A stretch of DNA of 32,639 nt from an uncultured Solobacterium sp. (GCA_900546285.1 URCJ01000020.1:1-32639); one strand, 5' to 3'; counted from the first letter of the stretch, positions 22,935-32,121 are shown. Numbers and translations: made by a program. The notes: generated by a model not told the origin, from the letters alone.

Positions 22935-23372
22935 ATGTTTATAGGTGAATATTCACATAACCTTGACAACAAGGGAAGAATAATCATCCCAAGTAAGTTC
23001 AGAGAAGAACTTCACTCATCTTTTATTTTGACCAGAGGTCTTGATGGTTGTTTAACAATTTATTCAGTTGAACAATGGAACAAGATCTTTGAGAAGATAA
23101 ATAAACTTCCAACTACTAAAAAAGCCGTTAGACAATATACCAGAGTATTAACTAGTAATGCATCTGAATGTGTACTAGATAATCAGGGTAGAATACTTAT
23201 TCCAAGTAACTTGTCAGTACCTTTAGGAATCAAGAAAGAATGCGTTATCGTTGGTGCTAATGATCATATTGAAATTTGGAATAAAGAGACTTGGGATGAG
23301 TACTTGCTTGAGGCTGATGCCAACTTCGAGGAAGTAGCTGAGAATTTAAGTGATTTGTTAGAAGATGAGTAA
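22935..23372 (+). CDS. mraZ: Transcriptional regulator MraZ
   Basis: A 145-residue DNA-binding repressor of the dcw cluster, forming rings of subunits that each carry two AbrB-like halves. Half one begins FIGEYSHNLDNKGRIIIPSKFR and contains the signature DxKGRxxxPxxxR. Half two repeats it as LDNQGRILIPSNL. RGLDGCLTIYS and HIEIWNKETWDEY are also family-typical. Length and gene order (first in the cluster) are standard. Four boxes for it precede its own ATG. GGGGAG lies 9 bases upstream. It overlaps rsmH by 8 bases. Confidence 0.97.
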   Translation: MFIGEYSHNLDNKGRIIIPSKFREELHSSFILTRGLDGCLTIYSVEQWNKIFEKINKLPTTKKAVRQYTRVLTSNASECVLDNQGRILIPSNLSVPLGIKKECVIVGANDHIEIWNKETWDEYLLEADANFEEVAENLSDLLEDE

Positions 23373-24306
23373 ACATATTAGCGTGCTTCTAAACGAAGCG
23401 ATTGACATGTTAGATGTCAAAGAAAATGGAATCTACATTGATGGTACTTTAGGCAGAGGTGGCCATAGTGAGCAGATTTTAAAAAGATTAAAGGGCGGTA
23501 AGTTATATTGTTTCGATTTGGATAATGTAGCTATTGCCGAATCTAAGGAAAGATTAAACGCATATCAAAATGTTGAATTTATCCATGATAACTATAAGAA
23601 TATGTTTGGCTATGTAGATAAGGTTGATGGAATAATCTTAGATCTAGGTGTATCTTCTCCACAATTTGACGAAAGTGAAAGAGGTTTCTCATACCGCTTT
23701 GACGGTCCATTAGACATGAGAATGAATAAAGATGATAAGTTAAGTGCTTATGAAGTCATTAATCATTACTCTAAAGAAGAATTAGAACATGTATTAAGGG
23801 ACTATGGTGAAGAGAAATATTATCGTAGTATTGTCTCTAATATCTTAAAGGCAAGAGAAGAGAAGGCTATTGAGACAACATTTGAATTAGTTGAAGTCAT
23901 TAAAAAAAGTTTACCTTATAAGGTATTAAATTCTAAGGGGCATCCAGCTAAACAAACTTTCCAGGCTATTAGAATTGAAGTTAATCATGAACTTGATTCA
24001 TTGAAGGAATTCTTAAATAGTTTTGAAGGGAAGCTTAATAATGATGGAAGAGTAGTTATTATTACTTTCCATTCATTGGAGGACAAACTAGTTAAATATA
24101 AGTTCAAGGAACTAAGTACGGTAGTTGATGATTTAAGAATCGCTAAGTTACCTAGTGAAATTGAAACTGCTGATTATACATTATTATCACGTAAGGCCGT
24201 AATAGCAAGTGATGAAGAATTGACAAATAACCCAAGAAGCAAGAGTGCAAAGTTAAGAGGTATTAAATATGGGAAAGATTTACAAGAAAAAAAGAAAAAC
24301 AAATAA
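23365..24306 (+). CDS. rsmH: 16S rRNA (cytosine(1402)-N4)-methyltransferase
   Basis: Adds the N4-methyl group to C1402 in the ribosomal P site using S-adenosylmethionine. The 313 residues show the family start HISVLLNEAIDMLDV and SAM motif I YIDGTLGRGGHSEQIL, followed by LDLGVSSPQFDESERGFS. DGPLDMRM and ITFHSLEDKLVK are also present, with the C-terminal signature NPRSKSAKLR. Also called mraW. It overlaps mraZ by 8 bases and contains the start of ftsL in its last 38 bases, which fixes the stoichiometry of a tightly coupled block. Confidence 0.97.
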   Translation: MSKHISVLLNEAIDMLDVKENGIYIDGTLGRGGHSEQILKRLKGGKLYCFDLDNVAIAESKERLNAYQNVEFIHDNYKNMFGYVDKVDGIILDLGVSSPQFDESERGFSYRFDGPLDMRMNKDDKLSAYEVINHYSKEELEHVLRDYGEEKYYRSIVSNILKAREEKAIETTFELVEVIKKSLPYKVLNSKGHPAKQTFQAIRIEVNHELDSLKEFLNSFEGKLNNDGRVVIITFHSLEDKLVKYKFKELSTVVDDLRIAKLPSEIETADYTLLSRKAVIASDEELTNNPRSKSAKLRGIKYGKDLQEKKKNK

Positions 24307-24571
24307 GTTCAACCAAGGAGCAACTATATTTTTCTCTTTTGCGGTGGTAGTATATTTAGGTGTGTCTCTTTTTGTGGGCACCGCTAATACAAACTTAACT
24401 ATGGAAATTCAAAATATCACAAATAGAATTAGTGAATTAAAGTTAGAAAATGAAAAAATGAGTATTTCTATTAGTTCACTAGAGAATAAGGATCGTGTCT
24501 ATACTATGGCTTCTGATGCTGGGCTTGATCAAAACCAAGATAATTTAATTTCTTTACAAGGAGTTAACTAA
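24269..24571 (+). CDS. ftsL: Cell division protein FtsL
   Basis: A 100-residue bitopic membrane protein of the divisome, expected to bind FtsB/DivIC and activate septal peptidoglycan synthesis. A basic cytoplasmic tail (KKKRKTNKF) is followed by one transmembrane helix (about 18-38) and an extracellular coiled coil (about 42-75, with heptads through ITNRISELKLENEKM). Sequence identity in this family is low; position between rsmH and the division PBP decides the call. AAGAGG precedes the ATG, which lies 38 bases inside rsmH. The stop overlaps the PBP start by one base. Confidence 0.85.
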   Translation: MGKIYKKKRKTNKFNQGATIFFSFAVVVYLGVSLFVGTANTNLTMEIQNITNRISELKLENEKMSISISSLENKDRVYTMASDAGLDQNQDNLISLQGVN

Positions 24572-26778
24572 TGAAACGAAGCAATAATATGCTTCGTCTT
24601 ATTTATATTTTGGCAACGACAGTGATGATACTATGTGTCATCAATGTTTTTATTGTGGCTGTTGGTAAATTACACTTAAGATCTTTAACAAGTCTTGATT
24701 CATATATTCAATCTGTTTCCTTAGTATCAGAAACCCTTAGAGCTAAAAGAGGTAATATCTATGATGCCAATGGAGAGATAGTGGCCCAGGACCAAAAGAC
24801 TTATGATGTCATTTGTTACTTAGATTCAAGTAGAATGAACGGTAAAAAGCCTGCTTATGTAGTGGACCCTTTATATACTTCGCAGGTCCTAGCGAGAATT
24901 CTTGATGGTGATCAAAGTGAAATTTATTCTTTACTTACAAGTAATCCTGATTTATATCAAACTGAAATTGGTTTGACTGGTAAGAATATTTCTGAGGAAC
25001 AGAAGAACGAGATACTTGCAACTCCAGAAATCTATGGCATAGGCTTTAAGGAATCATATAAAAGAGTCTATTCTACATCTTATTTTGCGCCTTATTTGAT
25101 TGGTTTTGCCCAATCAGATGAAACTGGTAAGTTAGTAGGTAAGATGGGACTAGAGAGCTATTTAAATGAAGAATTAAGTGGTACTGATGGAAGCCATATC
25201 TATCAACAAGATAAAAATGGCTATATCTTAACAGGAATGTATGAGGAAACAACTCCCGCCAAGAATGGTTATGATGTATATACAACACTTGATTCTTCTA
25301 TTCAACAAGCATTACAGACGGCCTTTGAAGATGTTGCTAAGGATAATAATGCATCTAAGGCTTGGGGAACAGTAGTTGAAATAAGTACAGGTAAGATTAA
25401 GGCTTGGGGTCAATATCCAAGTTTTGATCCTAACTTATTAAATATTGAAGATTACAATAACGTCGGTGCTCAAGTACCATATGAACCTGGTTCTGTTATG
25501 AAAGCTTTTATCTATGCAGCAGCTATGGATATGGGTGTATATGATGGTAATGCTTATTTTGATTCATCATCATTCTGTTATTATGGTGCAAACCCATATC
25601 GTGTATATAGCGGTAGTAGCTATGGTTGTATTTCTAATGCGGCAGGCAAGTCATGGGGAACTATTCCACTTGATTATGGTCTAATTTATTCAAGTAATGT
25701 CGCTACAAGTACTTTATTAACTGATTATGTAGGTGTTGAAAACTTCTCTAATTATTTGGATGCCTTTGGTTTCTTTAAACTAGTTGATACCGATGGTATT
25801 TTAGAGACCAATGGTCTTAAGAATTATAAGTATCCAAGTGAAAAGTTAGCTTTAACATATGGACAGGGAAGCAGTGTTACAATGTTGCAACTAGTTCAGG
25901 CTTATACTGCTATTTTTGGCAATGGTGAGATGTTGAAGCCTTATTATATTGATAAGGTTGTTGACAAAGAAAATGATGAAGTTATTTATCAAGGTCAAAA
26001 GACAGTGGTAGGAACTCCTATTAAAGAGAGCACTGCCAAAGAGATTCAAGCTTTAATGGAAAGAGTAGTAAGTGACAAGAGTGGTACTGCTAAGTTCTAT
26101 GCGGTTGATGAAGTTGATATTATGGCTAAGACCGGTACCTCTGAAATTTCCACTAACGGTAGCTATGGATCTAGTGATTCTATCACTTCTGTTATGTTAG
26201 CTTTCCCGGCAGAGAGTCCTAAGTATATGATTTATTTTGCCTATGTTTCACCATATGATTACTATAATCATACTTATTCAACTCCAATTAAGAATTTAAT
26301 TAGAAGAGTAGCTCTTTTAACTGAGGTTGGCTATTCTAATATGGACACTCTAAAGACTACTAATGTGGTTAAGGAAGAGATGCCTAATGTTTTGAATAAG
26401 AATATTAATGAGGCAACTGATATCTTAAACAATTCTTATAATTTAAGAGTTATTAAAATAGGAAATGGTGATACAGTTACTGACCAATATCCTTCTAATG
26501 GTGAACAAGTATATACCAACTCAAGGGTATATTTAAGGACTGATTGTGACGTTGTTTTGCCTGATTTTACAGGTTGGACAAAGAAGGAAATAGTAGAATA
26601 TGCCAACTTTACAGGTTTGAATATAAAGGTTAATGGTCAGGGAATTTGCAGTAATCAGTCAATTAGTGCTGGTACAACTGTAGATAAATATGATTTAATA
26701 GTTATCGACTTGTCTTTAATTGATTCAAATGTTTCGACTTATACAAAGACTGATGATATTATTGATGACGAAGAATAA
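24571..26778 (+). CDS. pbpB: Division-type class B penicillin-binding protein with PASTA domains
   Basis: A transpeptidase that cross-links septal peptidoglycan, working with FtsW/FtsL. Of its 735 residues, about 9-33 form the membrane anchor. The dimerisation domain starts with RAKRGNIYDANGEIVAQ. The catalytic domain has SVMK (Ser308 nucleophile), SSN near residue 375 and KTGT at 520-523. Two PASTA domains follow at about 600-720 (MPNVLNKNINEATDIL; LPDFTGWTKKEIVEYA), as in PBP2x of streptococci and PBP2B-type enzymes of bacilli. All catalytic motifs are intact. TAATG overlap with ftsL. The symbol is by role; pbp2x or ftsI are equally used. A short gap with AGGAAG leads to mraY. Confidence 0.93.
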   Translation: MKRSNNMLRLIYILATTVMILCVINVFIVAVGKLHLRSLTSLDSYIQSVSLVSETLRAKRGNIYDANGEIVAQDQKTYDVICYLDSSRMNGKKPAYVVDPLYTSQVLARILDGDQSEIYSLLTSNPDLYQTEIGLTGKNISEEQKNEILATPEIYGIGFKESYKRVYSTSYFAPYLIGFAQSDETGKLVGKMGLESYLNEELSGTDGSHIYQQDKNGYILTGMYEETTPAKNGYDVYTTLDSSIQQALQTAFEDVAKDNNASKAWGTVVEISTGKIKAWGQYPSFDPNLLNIEDYNNVGAQVPYEPGSVMKAFIYAAAMDMGVYDGNAYFDSSSFCYYGANPYRVYSGSSYGCISNAAGKSWGTIPLDYGLIYSSNVATSTLLTDYVGVENFSNYLDAFGFFKLVDTDGILETNGLKNYKYPSEKLALTYGQGSSVTMLQLVQAYTAIFGNGEMLKPYYIDKVVDKENDEVIYQGQKTVVGTPIKESTAKEIQALMERVVSDKSGTAKFYAVDEVDIMAKTGTSEISTNGSYGSSDSITSVMLAFPAESPKYMIYFAYVSPYDYYNHTYSTPIKNLIRRVALLTEVGYSNMDTLKTTNVVKEEMPNVLNKNINEATDILNNSYNLRVIKIGNGDTVTDQYPSNGEQVYTNSRVYLRTDCDVVLPDFTGWTKKEIVEYANFTGLNIKVNGQGICSNQSISAGTTVDKYDLIVIDLSLIDSNVSTYTKTDDIIDDEE

Positions 26779-26796
26779 ATATAGGAAGTATAAAGT

Positions 26797-27768
26797 ATGG
26801 ATTTTTATTTAGTAGCCATTTTAGGCTGTGTATTATCTTTTTTAGGTGTTTATTTCTTAATGCCACCTTATATTAAGGCATTAAAAGAACATAACATTAA
26901 TCAATCAGTTAGTGAATATGCACTAGAAGAATATAAGACTAAACAAAAGACTCCTATCATGGGTGGACTATTGTTTGTGGTGGTACCAGTAATTGTTTAT
27001 CTTGTCATTAACATGTCTAATGTTCAAGACAGACTAGCTAACATGGTCTTATTATCATATATCTTATTTTGTTTAGTTGGTTTTGGCGATGATATTTTAA
27101 TCATCTTAAGAAAGAATAATGAAGGTTTATCTCCAAAGCTTAAATTAATTCTTGAATTTATTTTTGCGATTATTATTTATCTTATTTATAAGGATTCGCT
27201 AAGCTTTAAGGTTGATCTTCCTTTATTAAAGAAAACTATTGAACTTTCATGGTTTATCTATCTACCATTTATCATCTTAATGTTTCTAGGTGAGGCTAAT
27301 GCGGTTAACTTTACTGACGGCATGGATGGTTTGTGTGCTGGTGTTTCAACTATTTCTTTATTAGCTTATTTAGTAATTTTACTTCTATCAGCTAAGTATA
27401 ATATCTTTATTTTAGTATCTTGTATCATTGGTGGCTTATTAGCTTATTTATGTTACAATCACTTCCCAGCTAAGATTTTTATGGGTGATAGTGGTTCTCT
27501 TGCACTAGGTGGTTTATTTGCATCTATCGCATTAGCTACTAATTCGGAGATTGTCTTATTATTTATTGGTGGTGTCTTCTTAGTTGAAATGTTCTGTGTT
27601 TGTATACAACAGATTGCGGTAAGAGTCTTCCATAAGCGTGTTTTCTCTTATACACCAATTCATTATGCCTTTGTCTTAAAGGGTCATAAGGAGACTACTG
27701 TAGTAAAAAGATTCTATATTTTAACTTTAATTCTTTCTGTAATTGGTCTTGTACTTTATATCTTCTAA
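26797..27768 (+). CDS. mraY: Phospho-MurNAc-pentapeptide translocase
   Basis: Transfers phospho-MurNAc-pentapeptide from UDP to undecaprenyl phosphate, making lipid I at the membrane. About ten transmembrane helices are visible in 323 residues. Conserved loops are present: KTPIMGG near residue 51, FGDD with Asp98/Asp99, NAVNFTDGMDGLCAG near 167, and KIFMGDSGSLALGG near 227. The loop-E motif, usually HHHFE-like after P-x, reads TPIHYAFVLKGHKET, so only His289 of the histidine triad remains. Position after the division PBP supports MraY, though the related WecA/TagO transferases lack the triad and are the alternative. The stop overlaps recJ by one base. Confidence 0.85.
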   Translation: MDFYLVAILGCVLSFLGVYFLMPPYIKALKEHNINQSVSEYALEEYKTKQKTPIMGGLLFVVVPVIVYLVINMSNVQDRLANMVLLSYILFCLVGFGDDILIILRKNNEGLSPKLKLILEFIFAIIIYLIYKDSLSFKVDLPLLKKTIELSWFIYLPFIILMFLGEANAVNFTDGMDGLCAGVSTISLLAYLVILLLSAKYNIFILVSCIIGGLLAYLCYNHFPAKIFMGDSGSLALGGLFASIALATNSEIVLLFIGGVFLVEMFCVCIQQIAVRVFHKRVFSYTPIHYAFVLKGHKETTVVKRFYILTLILSVIGLVLYIF

Positions 27769-29267
27769 TGGAATATCGTTATCATCAAGGAAACTTATTA
27801 GATAATATTTATTTAATAAATAATATTCAAAAGAGCGATCTAGAAATAGAACGTTTTGACAATATAAACTATCATCAAAGTCTTTTTGACTTTAAAGATA
27901 AATTATTAACTTTAAAAGATAAACACATCTTAATCGTAGGTGACTATGATTGTGATGGTATTTGTGCTACTACAATTACTAAAAGATTATTGGAACACTT
28001 AGGAATCAATAATAGCTACTATATTCCATCTAGAATTGATGAGGGCTATGGCTTAAGTGAAAAGATTGTGTCTATCGCCCATAAACATCATTATGATGTG
28101 ATTATCACGGTTGATAATGGGGTATCAGCTACAAGTTCTATTTCTTTAGCTAATTCATTAGGCATTAAGGTAATGATAATTGATCACCATGAATATGTTG
28201 ATATACCTGATTGTTATGGCTTTATTCATCCTAATTTATTAGATAAGGATTTTAATAAGTTATCAGCTGGAGCCTTGTGTTATCTATTGTCTACCTTGTT
28301 TTATGAAGACGATTATTCGTTAGTGCTAGGTGGCCTTAGTATTCTTAGTGATATGGTAGGGGTTTTGAATTATAATCGTTATCTTCTTAAGAAGATGATG
28401 AATGTATTAAATACAAGTGATATGTATCAAATTAAACTTTTAAATGGTGCTAGTATCGACTATGATTCTTTATCATTCAATGCGATTCCAAAGATTAATG
28501 CGGTATCTAGAATGGGCTATAATGCCAACATTTTAGTTAAGTATTTCTTAAGTGATAAGGATGAATGTATAAAACTTCTTGATTCTATTAATAAGATTAA
28601 TGATTATCGTAAAAACGAGACTAAGTCAGAATGTGATTTAGCTTTAAGTATGTTGAATAGAAAAGATAAGTTAGCTTTGATAGTGTCTAGTGAATTTAAA
28701 GAGGGTATCTGTGGTCTTATTGCCAATAGGATTTCTCTAAATTATGATGTACCTTGTATAGTCTTTTCTAAGAAAGATGGACTACTTAAAGGATCTGGAA
28801 GAAGTAGGGAGAATTTTAATATCTATGAATATTTATTAGATACTAAAGACTTGTTTACTTCATTTGGGGGACATGGGCAGGCTTGTGGTGTTTGTTTAGA
28901 GGAGTCTAAATTAGATGATTTAAAAGCTTATATTGATACCCATAAGTTAAATATGTTGGATTATCATAAGGATGTCATCAGTGTTGATCAAGGTGATATT
29001 GATTTGGATTTGTTTGAGAAAATTGATAGTTTAAAACCTTTTGGAATTGATTTTAAAGAACCTTTGATTCACATTAAAGATTTTGAATACAAGTCTAGGT
29101 TTCTAATTAAGAATAAGTATCCTAAGTTTACAGTAGACAATAAGTTAACGGCTATTAGCTTTAATGAGTATGATTCTTATCGTCAATTTAATGATATTTA
29201 TGCCTATATTAGAAAGGATGATTATCATCAAGGGGCGCTTTCCCTTCTAATTGAAGAATTGTTGTAG
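27768..29267 (+). CDS. recJ: Single-stranded-DNA-specific exonuclease RecJ
   Basis: A 5'-3' exonuclease of recombination and mismatch repair. The DHH domain has motif I DYDCDG (Asp59, 61, 63), VDNGV near residue 115, and DHHE starting at Asp139. The DHHA1 domain contains SGRSRENFNIYEYL and FGGHGQACG. A C-terminal OB-like domain (about 400-499) ends the protein. At 499 residues it is shorter than E. coli (577) and much shorter than the B. subtilis enzyme, which carries an extra C-terminal domain. The N-terminal lead is also brief. The start is a TAATG overlap with mraY, joining cell-wall and DNA-repair genes in one transcript. recJ-apt-relA is a conserved Bacillota order. Confidence 0.93.
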   Translation: MEYRYHQGNLLDNIYLINNIQKSDLEIERFDNINYHQSLFDFKDKLLTLKDKHILIVGDYDCDGICATTITKRLLEHLGINNSYYIPSRIDEGYGLSEKIVSIAHKHHYDVIITVDNGVSATSSISLANSLGIKVMIIDHHEYVDIPDCYGFIHPNLLDKDFNKLSAGALCYLLSTLFYEDDYSLVLGGLSILSDMVGVLNYNRYLLKKMMNVLNTSDMYQIKLLNGASIDYDSLSFNAIPKINAVSRMGYNANILVKYFLSDKDECIKLLDSINKINDYRKNETKSECDLALSMLNRKDKLALIVSSEFKEGICGLIANRISLNYDVPCIVFSKKDGLLKGSGRSRENFNIYEYLLDTKDLFTSFGGHGQACGVCLEESKLDDLKAYIDTHKLNMLDYHKDVISVDQGDIDLDLFEKIDSLKPFGIDFKEPLIHIKDFEYKSRFLIKNKYPKFTVDNKLTAISFNEYDSYRQFNDIYAYIRKDDYHQGALSLLIEELL

Positions 29268-29303
29268 TAAAATAGATTTGTATTTTTTTAATTGGAGGAG
29301 AAC

Positions 29304-29816
29304 ATGAATTTAAAAGATTATATCGCAAGTATTCCTGATTATCCAAAAGAGGGAATCTTATTTAGAGATGTTACACCTTTGATGGCTGATGGTGAAGCAT
29401 TTAAATATGCATGTGAACAATTTACAGAATATGCTAAGGAAAAGGGTGCTGAGGTTGTTGCAGGACCTGAATCAAGAGGTTTTATTTTTGGCTGTCCAAT
29501 CGCTACTAACTTAGGCATTGGTTTTGTGCCTGTTAGAAAGCCTAATAAGCTTCCTCGTGAGACTATTAAGTGTGAATATGCCCTTGAATATGGTACTAAT
29601 ACTCTTGAAATGCATAGAGATGCGGTTAAGGCTGGCCAAAAGGTTATTATTTGTGATGATCTATTGGCAACAGGTGGTACTGTAGAGGCTACTATCAAGA
29701 TGATTGAAGAACTTGGTGGTGAGGTTGTTGGCTGTTGCTTCCTAATTGAACTTGAAGATTTAAAGGGAAGAGACAAGCTTAAGGGTTATGATGTTTTCTC
29801 TTTAATTAAATATTAA
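29304..29816 (+). CDS. apt: Adenine phosphoribosyltransferase
   Basis: Salvages adenine to AMP using PRPP. The 170 residues fit the family. Hallmarks are LKDYIASIPDYPKEGILFRD at the N-terminus, AGPESRGFIFG, VPVRKPNKLP, and the PRPP loop VIICDDLLATGGT with Asp118/Asp119. The ATG at 29304 is chosen because GGAGGAG lies just upstream; an in-frame TTG at 29292 would overlap that site. It sits between recJ and relA as in many Bacillota, linking purine salvage with (p)ppGpp control. A strong terminator follows immediately. Confidence 0.97.
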   Translation: MNLKDYIASIPDYPKEGILFRDVTPLMADGEAFKYACEQFTEYAKEKGAEVVAGPESRGFIFGCPIATNLGIGFVPVRKPNKLPRETIKCEYALEYGTNTLEMHRDAVKAGQKVIICDDLLATGGTVEATIKMIEELGGEVVGCCFLIELEDLKGRDKLKGYDVFSLIKY

Positions 29817-29820
29817 GGTA

Positions 29821-29846
29821 AATCGAAGAGAAATCTTCGATTTTTT
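29821..29846 (+). terminator. Intrinsic terminator between apt and relA
   Basis: AATCGAAGA (29821-29829) and TCTTCGATT (29834-29842) form a perfect 9-bp stem with a GAAA tetraloop and T residues to 29846. It ends only 5 bases before the relA ATG. Confidence 0.9.
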
Positions 29847-29851
29847 GTATT

Positions 29852-32047
29852 ATGAAAAATCCAGTACTAACAAAAGAGATCTTCTATGATCAAATAAATT
29901 CTTATATTACAAATAAGGATTCTCTAGCTATGATTAATAAGGCTTATGACTATGCATATGAGAAGCATAGTAAGCAACTTAGAAAGAGTGGGGAACCCTA
30001 TTTTGTGCACCTTTTAGCTGTAGCCTATGAATTAGCTAAATTAAGAGTAGGACCTTCAACTATTTGTGCTGGTCTTTTGCATGATGTGATTGAAGACTGT
30101 GGTGTTACAAAAGAAGAATTTATTGAGCTTTTTGGTGAAGAGATTTATCAAATTGTAGAATCGGTTACAAAGATTGGTAACTTGCAGTTTAAGGATGAAA
30201 AGGAATATTTGGCAGCTAATCATCGTAAGATTTTGATGGCTATGGCTAAGGATATTAGGGTAATCCTTGTTAAATTATGTGACCGTCTACATAATATGCG
30301 TACTTTACAATTTATGCCTTATGATAAGCAACAACGTATTGCCAAGGAGACGCTTGAGGTTTATGCACCGATTGCTCATAGACTTGGTATTGCGGAAATC
30401 AAAAATGAACTAGAGGACTTGTCTTTCTATTATATCGATAATGAGAAGTATCATGAGATAGCTCGTCTTGTTGATAATAAGAAGGCTGAAAGAGATAGTC
30501 AGATAGCTCAGATGATTGAAGATATCTCTAAATTGTTAGATAGTCAACATATTCCATTTAGAATCTTTGGTAGATCTAAGCACTTATATTCTATTTATAA
30601 GAAGATGATTAGAAAGAATAAGCGTTTTGATGAAATTTTGGATTTGTTGGCAATTAGAATCGTTACTAAAACAGAATTGAATTGTTACGAAATATTGGGC
30701 TATATTCATGCCACTTATCGTCCAATTCCTGGTAGATTAAAGGACTATATTGCGATGCCTAAGATGAACTTGTATCGTTCTTTACATACAACAGTAGTGG
30801 GTATTGATGGCCGTATCTATGAGATTCAAATTAGAACCGAGGAAATGGATGAGATAGCTGAGAAGGGTGTTGCGGCACACTGGGCTTATAAAGAGGGTAA
30901 TTATGATTCTCGTCGTGAACAAAAGGAAATCGTCAAGGAACTTGATTGGTTGAATGCCTTTGGTGATGATCAAAACGAGAATAGTGCATCTGATTATATG
31001 GATACGGTCATTGGCGATGTTTTTAATGCCAATGTCTATTGTATGACACCAAAGGGTAGAGTTATTGACTTGCCTGTTGGTTCTACGCCTATTGATTTTG
31101 CCTATAGAGTACATACTGAAGTTGGACATACAACCGTTGGTGCTTTGGTTAATGGTGTCTTGGTACCCCTTAATACTGAGTTAAAGACAGGTGATGTGGT
31201 TGAACTTAGAACTAATAAATCTTCTTCTCCAAGTGAAGACTGGTTAAAGATAACTAAGACTAATGCAGCTAAAAATAAGATAAGGGCCTATTTCCAAAAG
31301 AAGGAACAAGAGGAAAAGGAACAGTATGTTAAGTCTGGTGAAGAATTATTAAAGAATGAAATGATCAAACGTAATGTTGATGTTGATGAATTCTTTGATA
31401 AAGACAAGTTTGAGAAGTTATATAGTTATTATCGTGTTCAAACTTATAACGATTTCATGTATCTGATTGCGATTAAGTCAGTTTCAGCAAGTTCGGTAAT
31501 TGAAAAGCTTACTAAGGTTGGTAAGAAGGAAATTGGTGAAGAAGACTTACAAGAGATTGTTAAGAAGAATCAGAATAAACAAAAACAGAATCGTTCCGTT
31601 TCTAAGACTGGTGTAGTGGTACAGGGTGTAACGGGGATGAAAATTGCCTTGGCTCCTTGTTGTTCACCAGTATATGGCGATACGATTGTTGGTTATGTTA
31701 CAAAGGGTCAGGGTATTAAGGTTCATAGGGTTGATTGTCCTAATGTCTTGAATGAAAAGGATCGTTTGATTGATGTTGAATGGGAAGAGAAGAAACCAGA
31801 CTTTAAATATGAAGCTCATATTAAGATTTATTCTAAGGATAGAGCTTATCTATTAACTGATTTGGCCACATGTATTTCACAATTTAAGGCTAATATGTTG
31901 TCTGTTAATATTGGTGTTAATCAAGAAGAATTAACAGCTACAGCTTCATTAACATTAAATGTAACTGATCTAGATCATTTAAATCTAATCATGGCTAACT
32001 TAAGAAAGATAGAAAGTGTTATTTCAGTAGAAAGAGCGATTAAATAA
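29852..32047 (+). CDS. relA: Bifunctional (p)ppGpp synthetase/hydrolase (Rel)
   Basis: The long RSH enzyme of the stringent response, making and degrading (p)ppGpp. The 731 residues hold the HD hydrolase domain (HSKQLRKSGEPYFVH; LLHDVIED with His77/Asp78) and DRLHNMRTL, so hydrolysis should work. The synthetase domain follows at about 235-350 (GRSKHLYSIYKKM; RLKDYIAMPKMNLYRSLHT; EIQIRT). Next come the TGS domain near 390-450 (VYCMTPKGRVIDLPVGST), a Cys-containing zinc-finger/RRM-like segment (APCCSPVYGD; HRVDCPN) and the C-terminal ACT domain (about 655-731). Both active sites appear intact, as in B. subtilis Rel. No Shine-Dalgarno sequence precedes the ATG, and the apt terminator ends 5 bases upstream, which is unusual. 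The start agrees with homologues. Confidence 0.97.
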   Translation: MKNPVLTKEIFYDQINSYITNKDSLAMINKAYDYAYEKHSKQLRKSGEPYFVHLLAVAYELAKLRVGPSTICAGLLHDVIEDCGVTKEEFIELFGEEIYQIVESVTKIGNLQFKDEKEYLAANHRKILMAMAKDIRVILVKLCDRLHNMRTLQFMPYDKQQRIAKETLEVYAPIAHRLGIAEIKNELEDLSFYYIDNEKYHEIARLVDNKKAERDSQIAQMIEDISKLLDSQHIPFRIFGRSKHLYSIYKKMIRKNKRFDEILDLLAIRIVTKTELNCYEILGYIHATYRPIPGRLKDYIAMPKMNLYRSLHTTVVGIDGRIYEIQIRTEEMDEIAEKGVAAHWAYKEGNYDSRREQKEIVKELDWLNAFGDDQNENSASDYMDTVIGDVFNANVYCMTPKGRVIDLPVGSTPIDFAYRVHTEVGHTTVGALVNGVLVPLNTELKTGDVVELRTNKSSSPSEDWLKITKTNAAKNKIRAYFQKKEQEEKEQYVKSGEELLKNEMIKRNVDVDEFFDKDKFEKLYSYYRVQTYNDFMYLIAIKSVSASSVIEKLTKVGKKEIGEEDLQEIVKKNQNKQKQNRSVSKTGVVVQGVTGMKIALAPCCSPVYGDTIVGYVTKGQGIKVHRVDCPNVLNEKDRLIDVEWEEKKPDFKYEAHIKIYSKDRAYLLTDLATCISQFKANMLSVNIGVNQEELTATASLTLNVTDLDHLNLIMANLRKIESVISVERAIK

Positions 32048-32059
32048 TCGTTCTTTTTT
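32031..32059 (+). terminator. Intrinsic terminator overlapping the relA stop codon
   Basis: AGAGCGATTA (32033-32042) pairs with TAATCGTTCT (32045-32054) with one G-T wobble; flanking A and T residues extend the stem, and a T run reaches 32059. The innermost pairs open to form the loop. The 5' arm encodes the last residues of Rel. Confidence 0.85.
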
Positions 32060-32121
32060 AAACGTTCAAATATAGCATCATATCCTTTGAGAAGCTAAAA
32101 GTAGAGCATGATTAGTGGATA

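Noticed and set aside
22627..22987. Overlapping minus-strand frames across the kinase end and mraZ start
   Set aside because: They cross the terminator, promoter and MraZ boxes and have no initiation signals; they reflect the structured intergenic DNA.
29292..29303. TTG start for apt, 12 bases upstream
   Set aside because: That TTG overlaps the GGAGGAG ribosome site that serves the ATG at 29304.
29339..29776. 145-codon open frame on the minus strand inside apt
   Set aside because: It lies wholly within the well-supported apt gene, has no ribosome site and a Ser/Pro-rich antisense-type composition.
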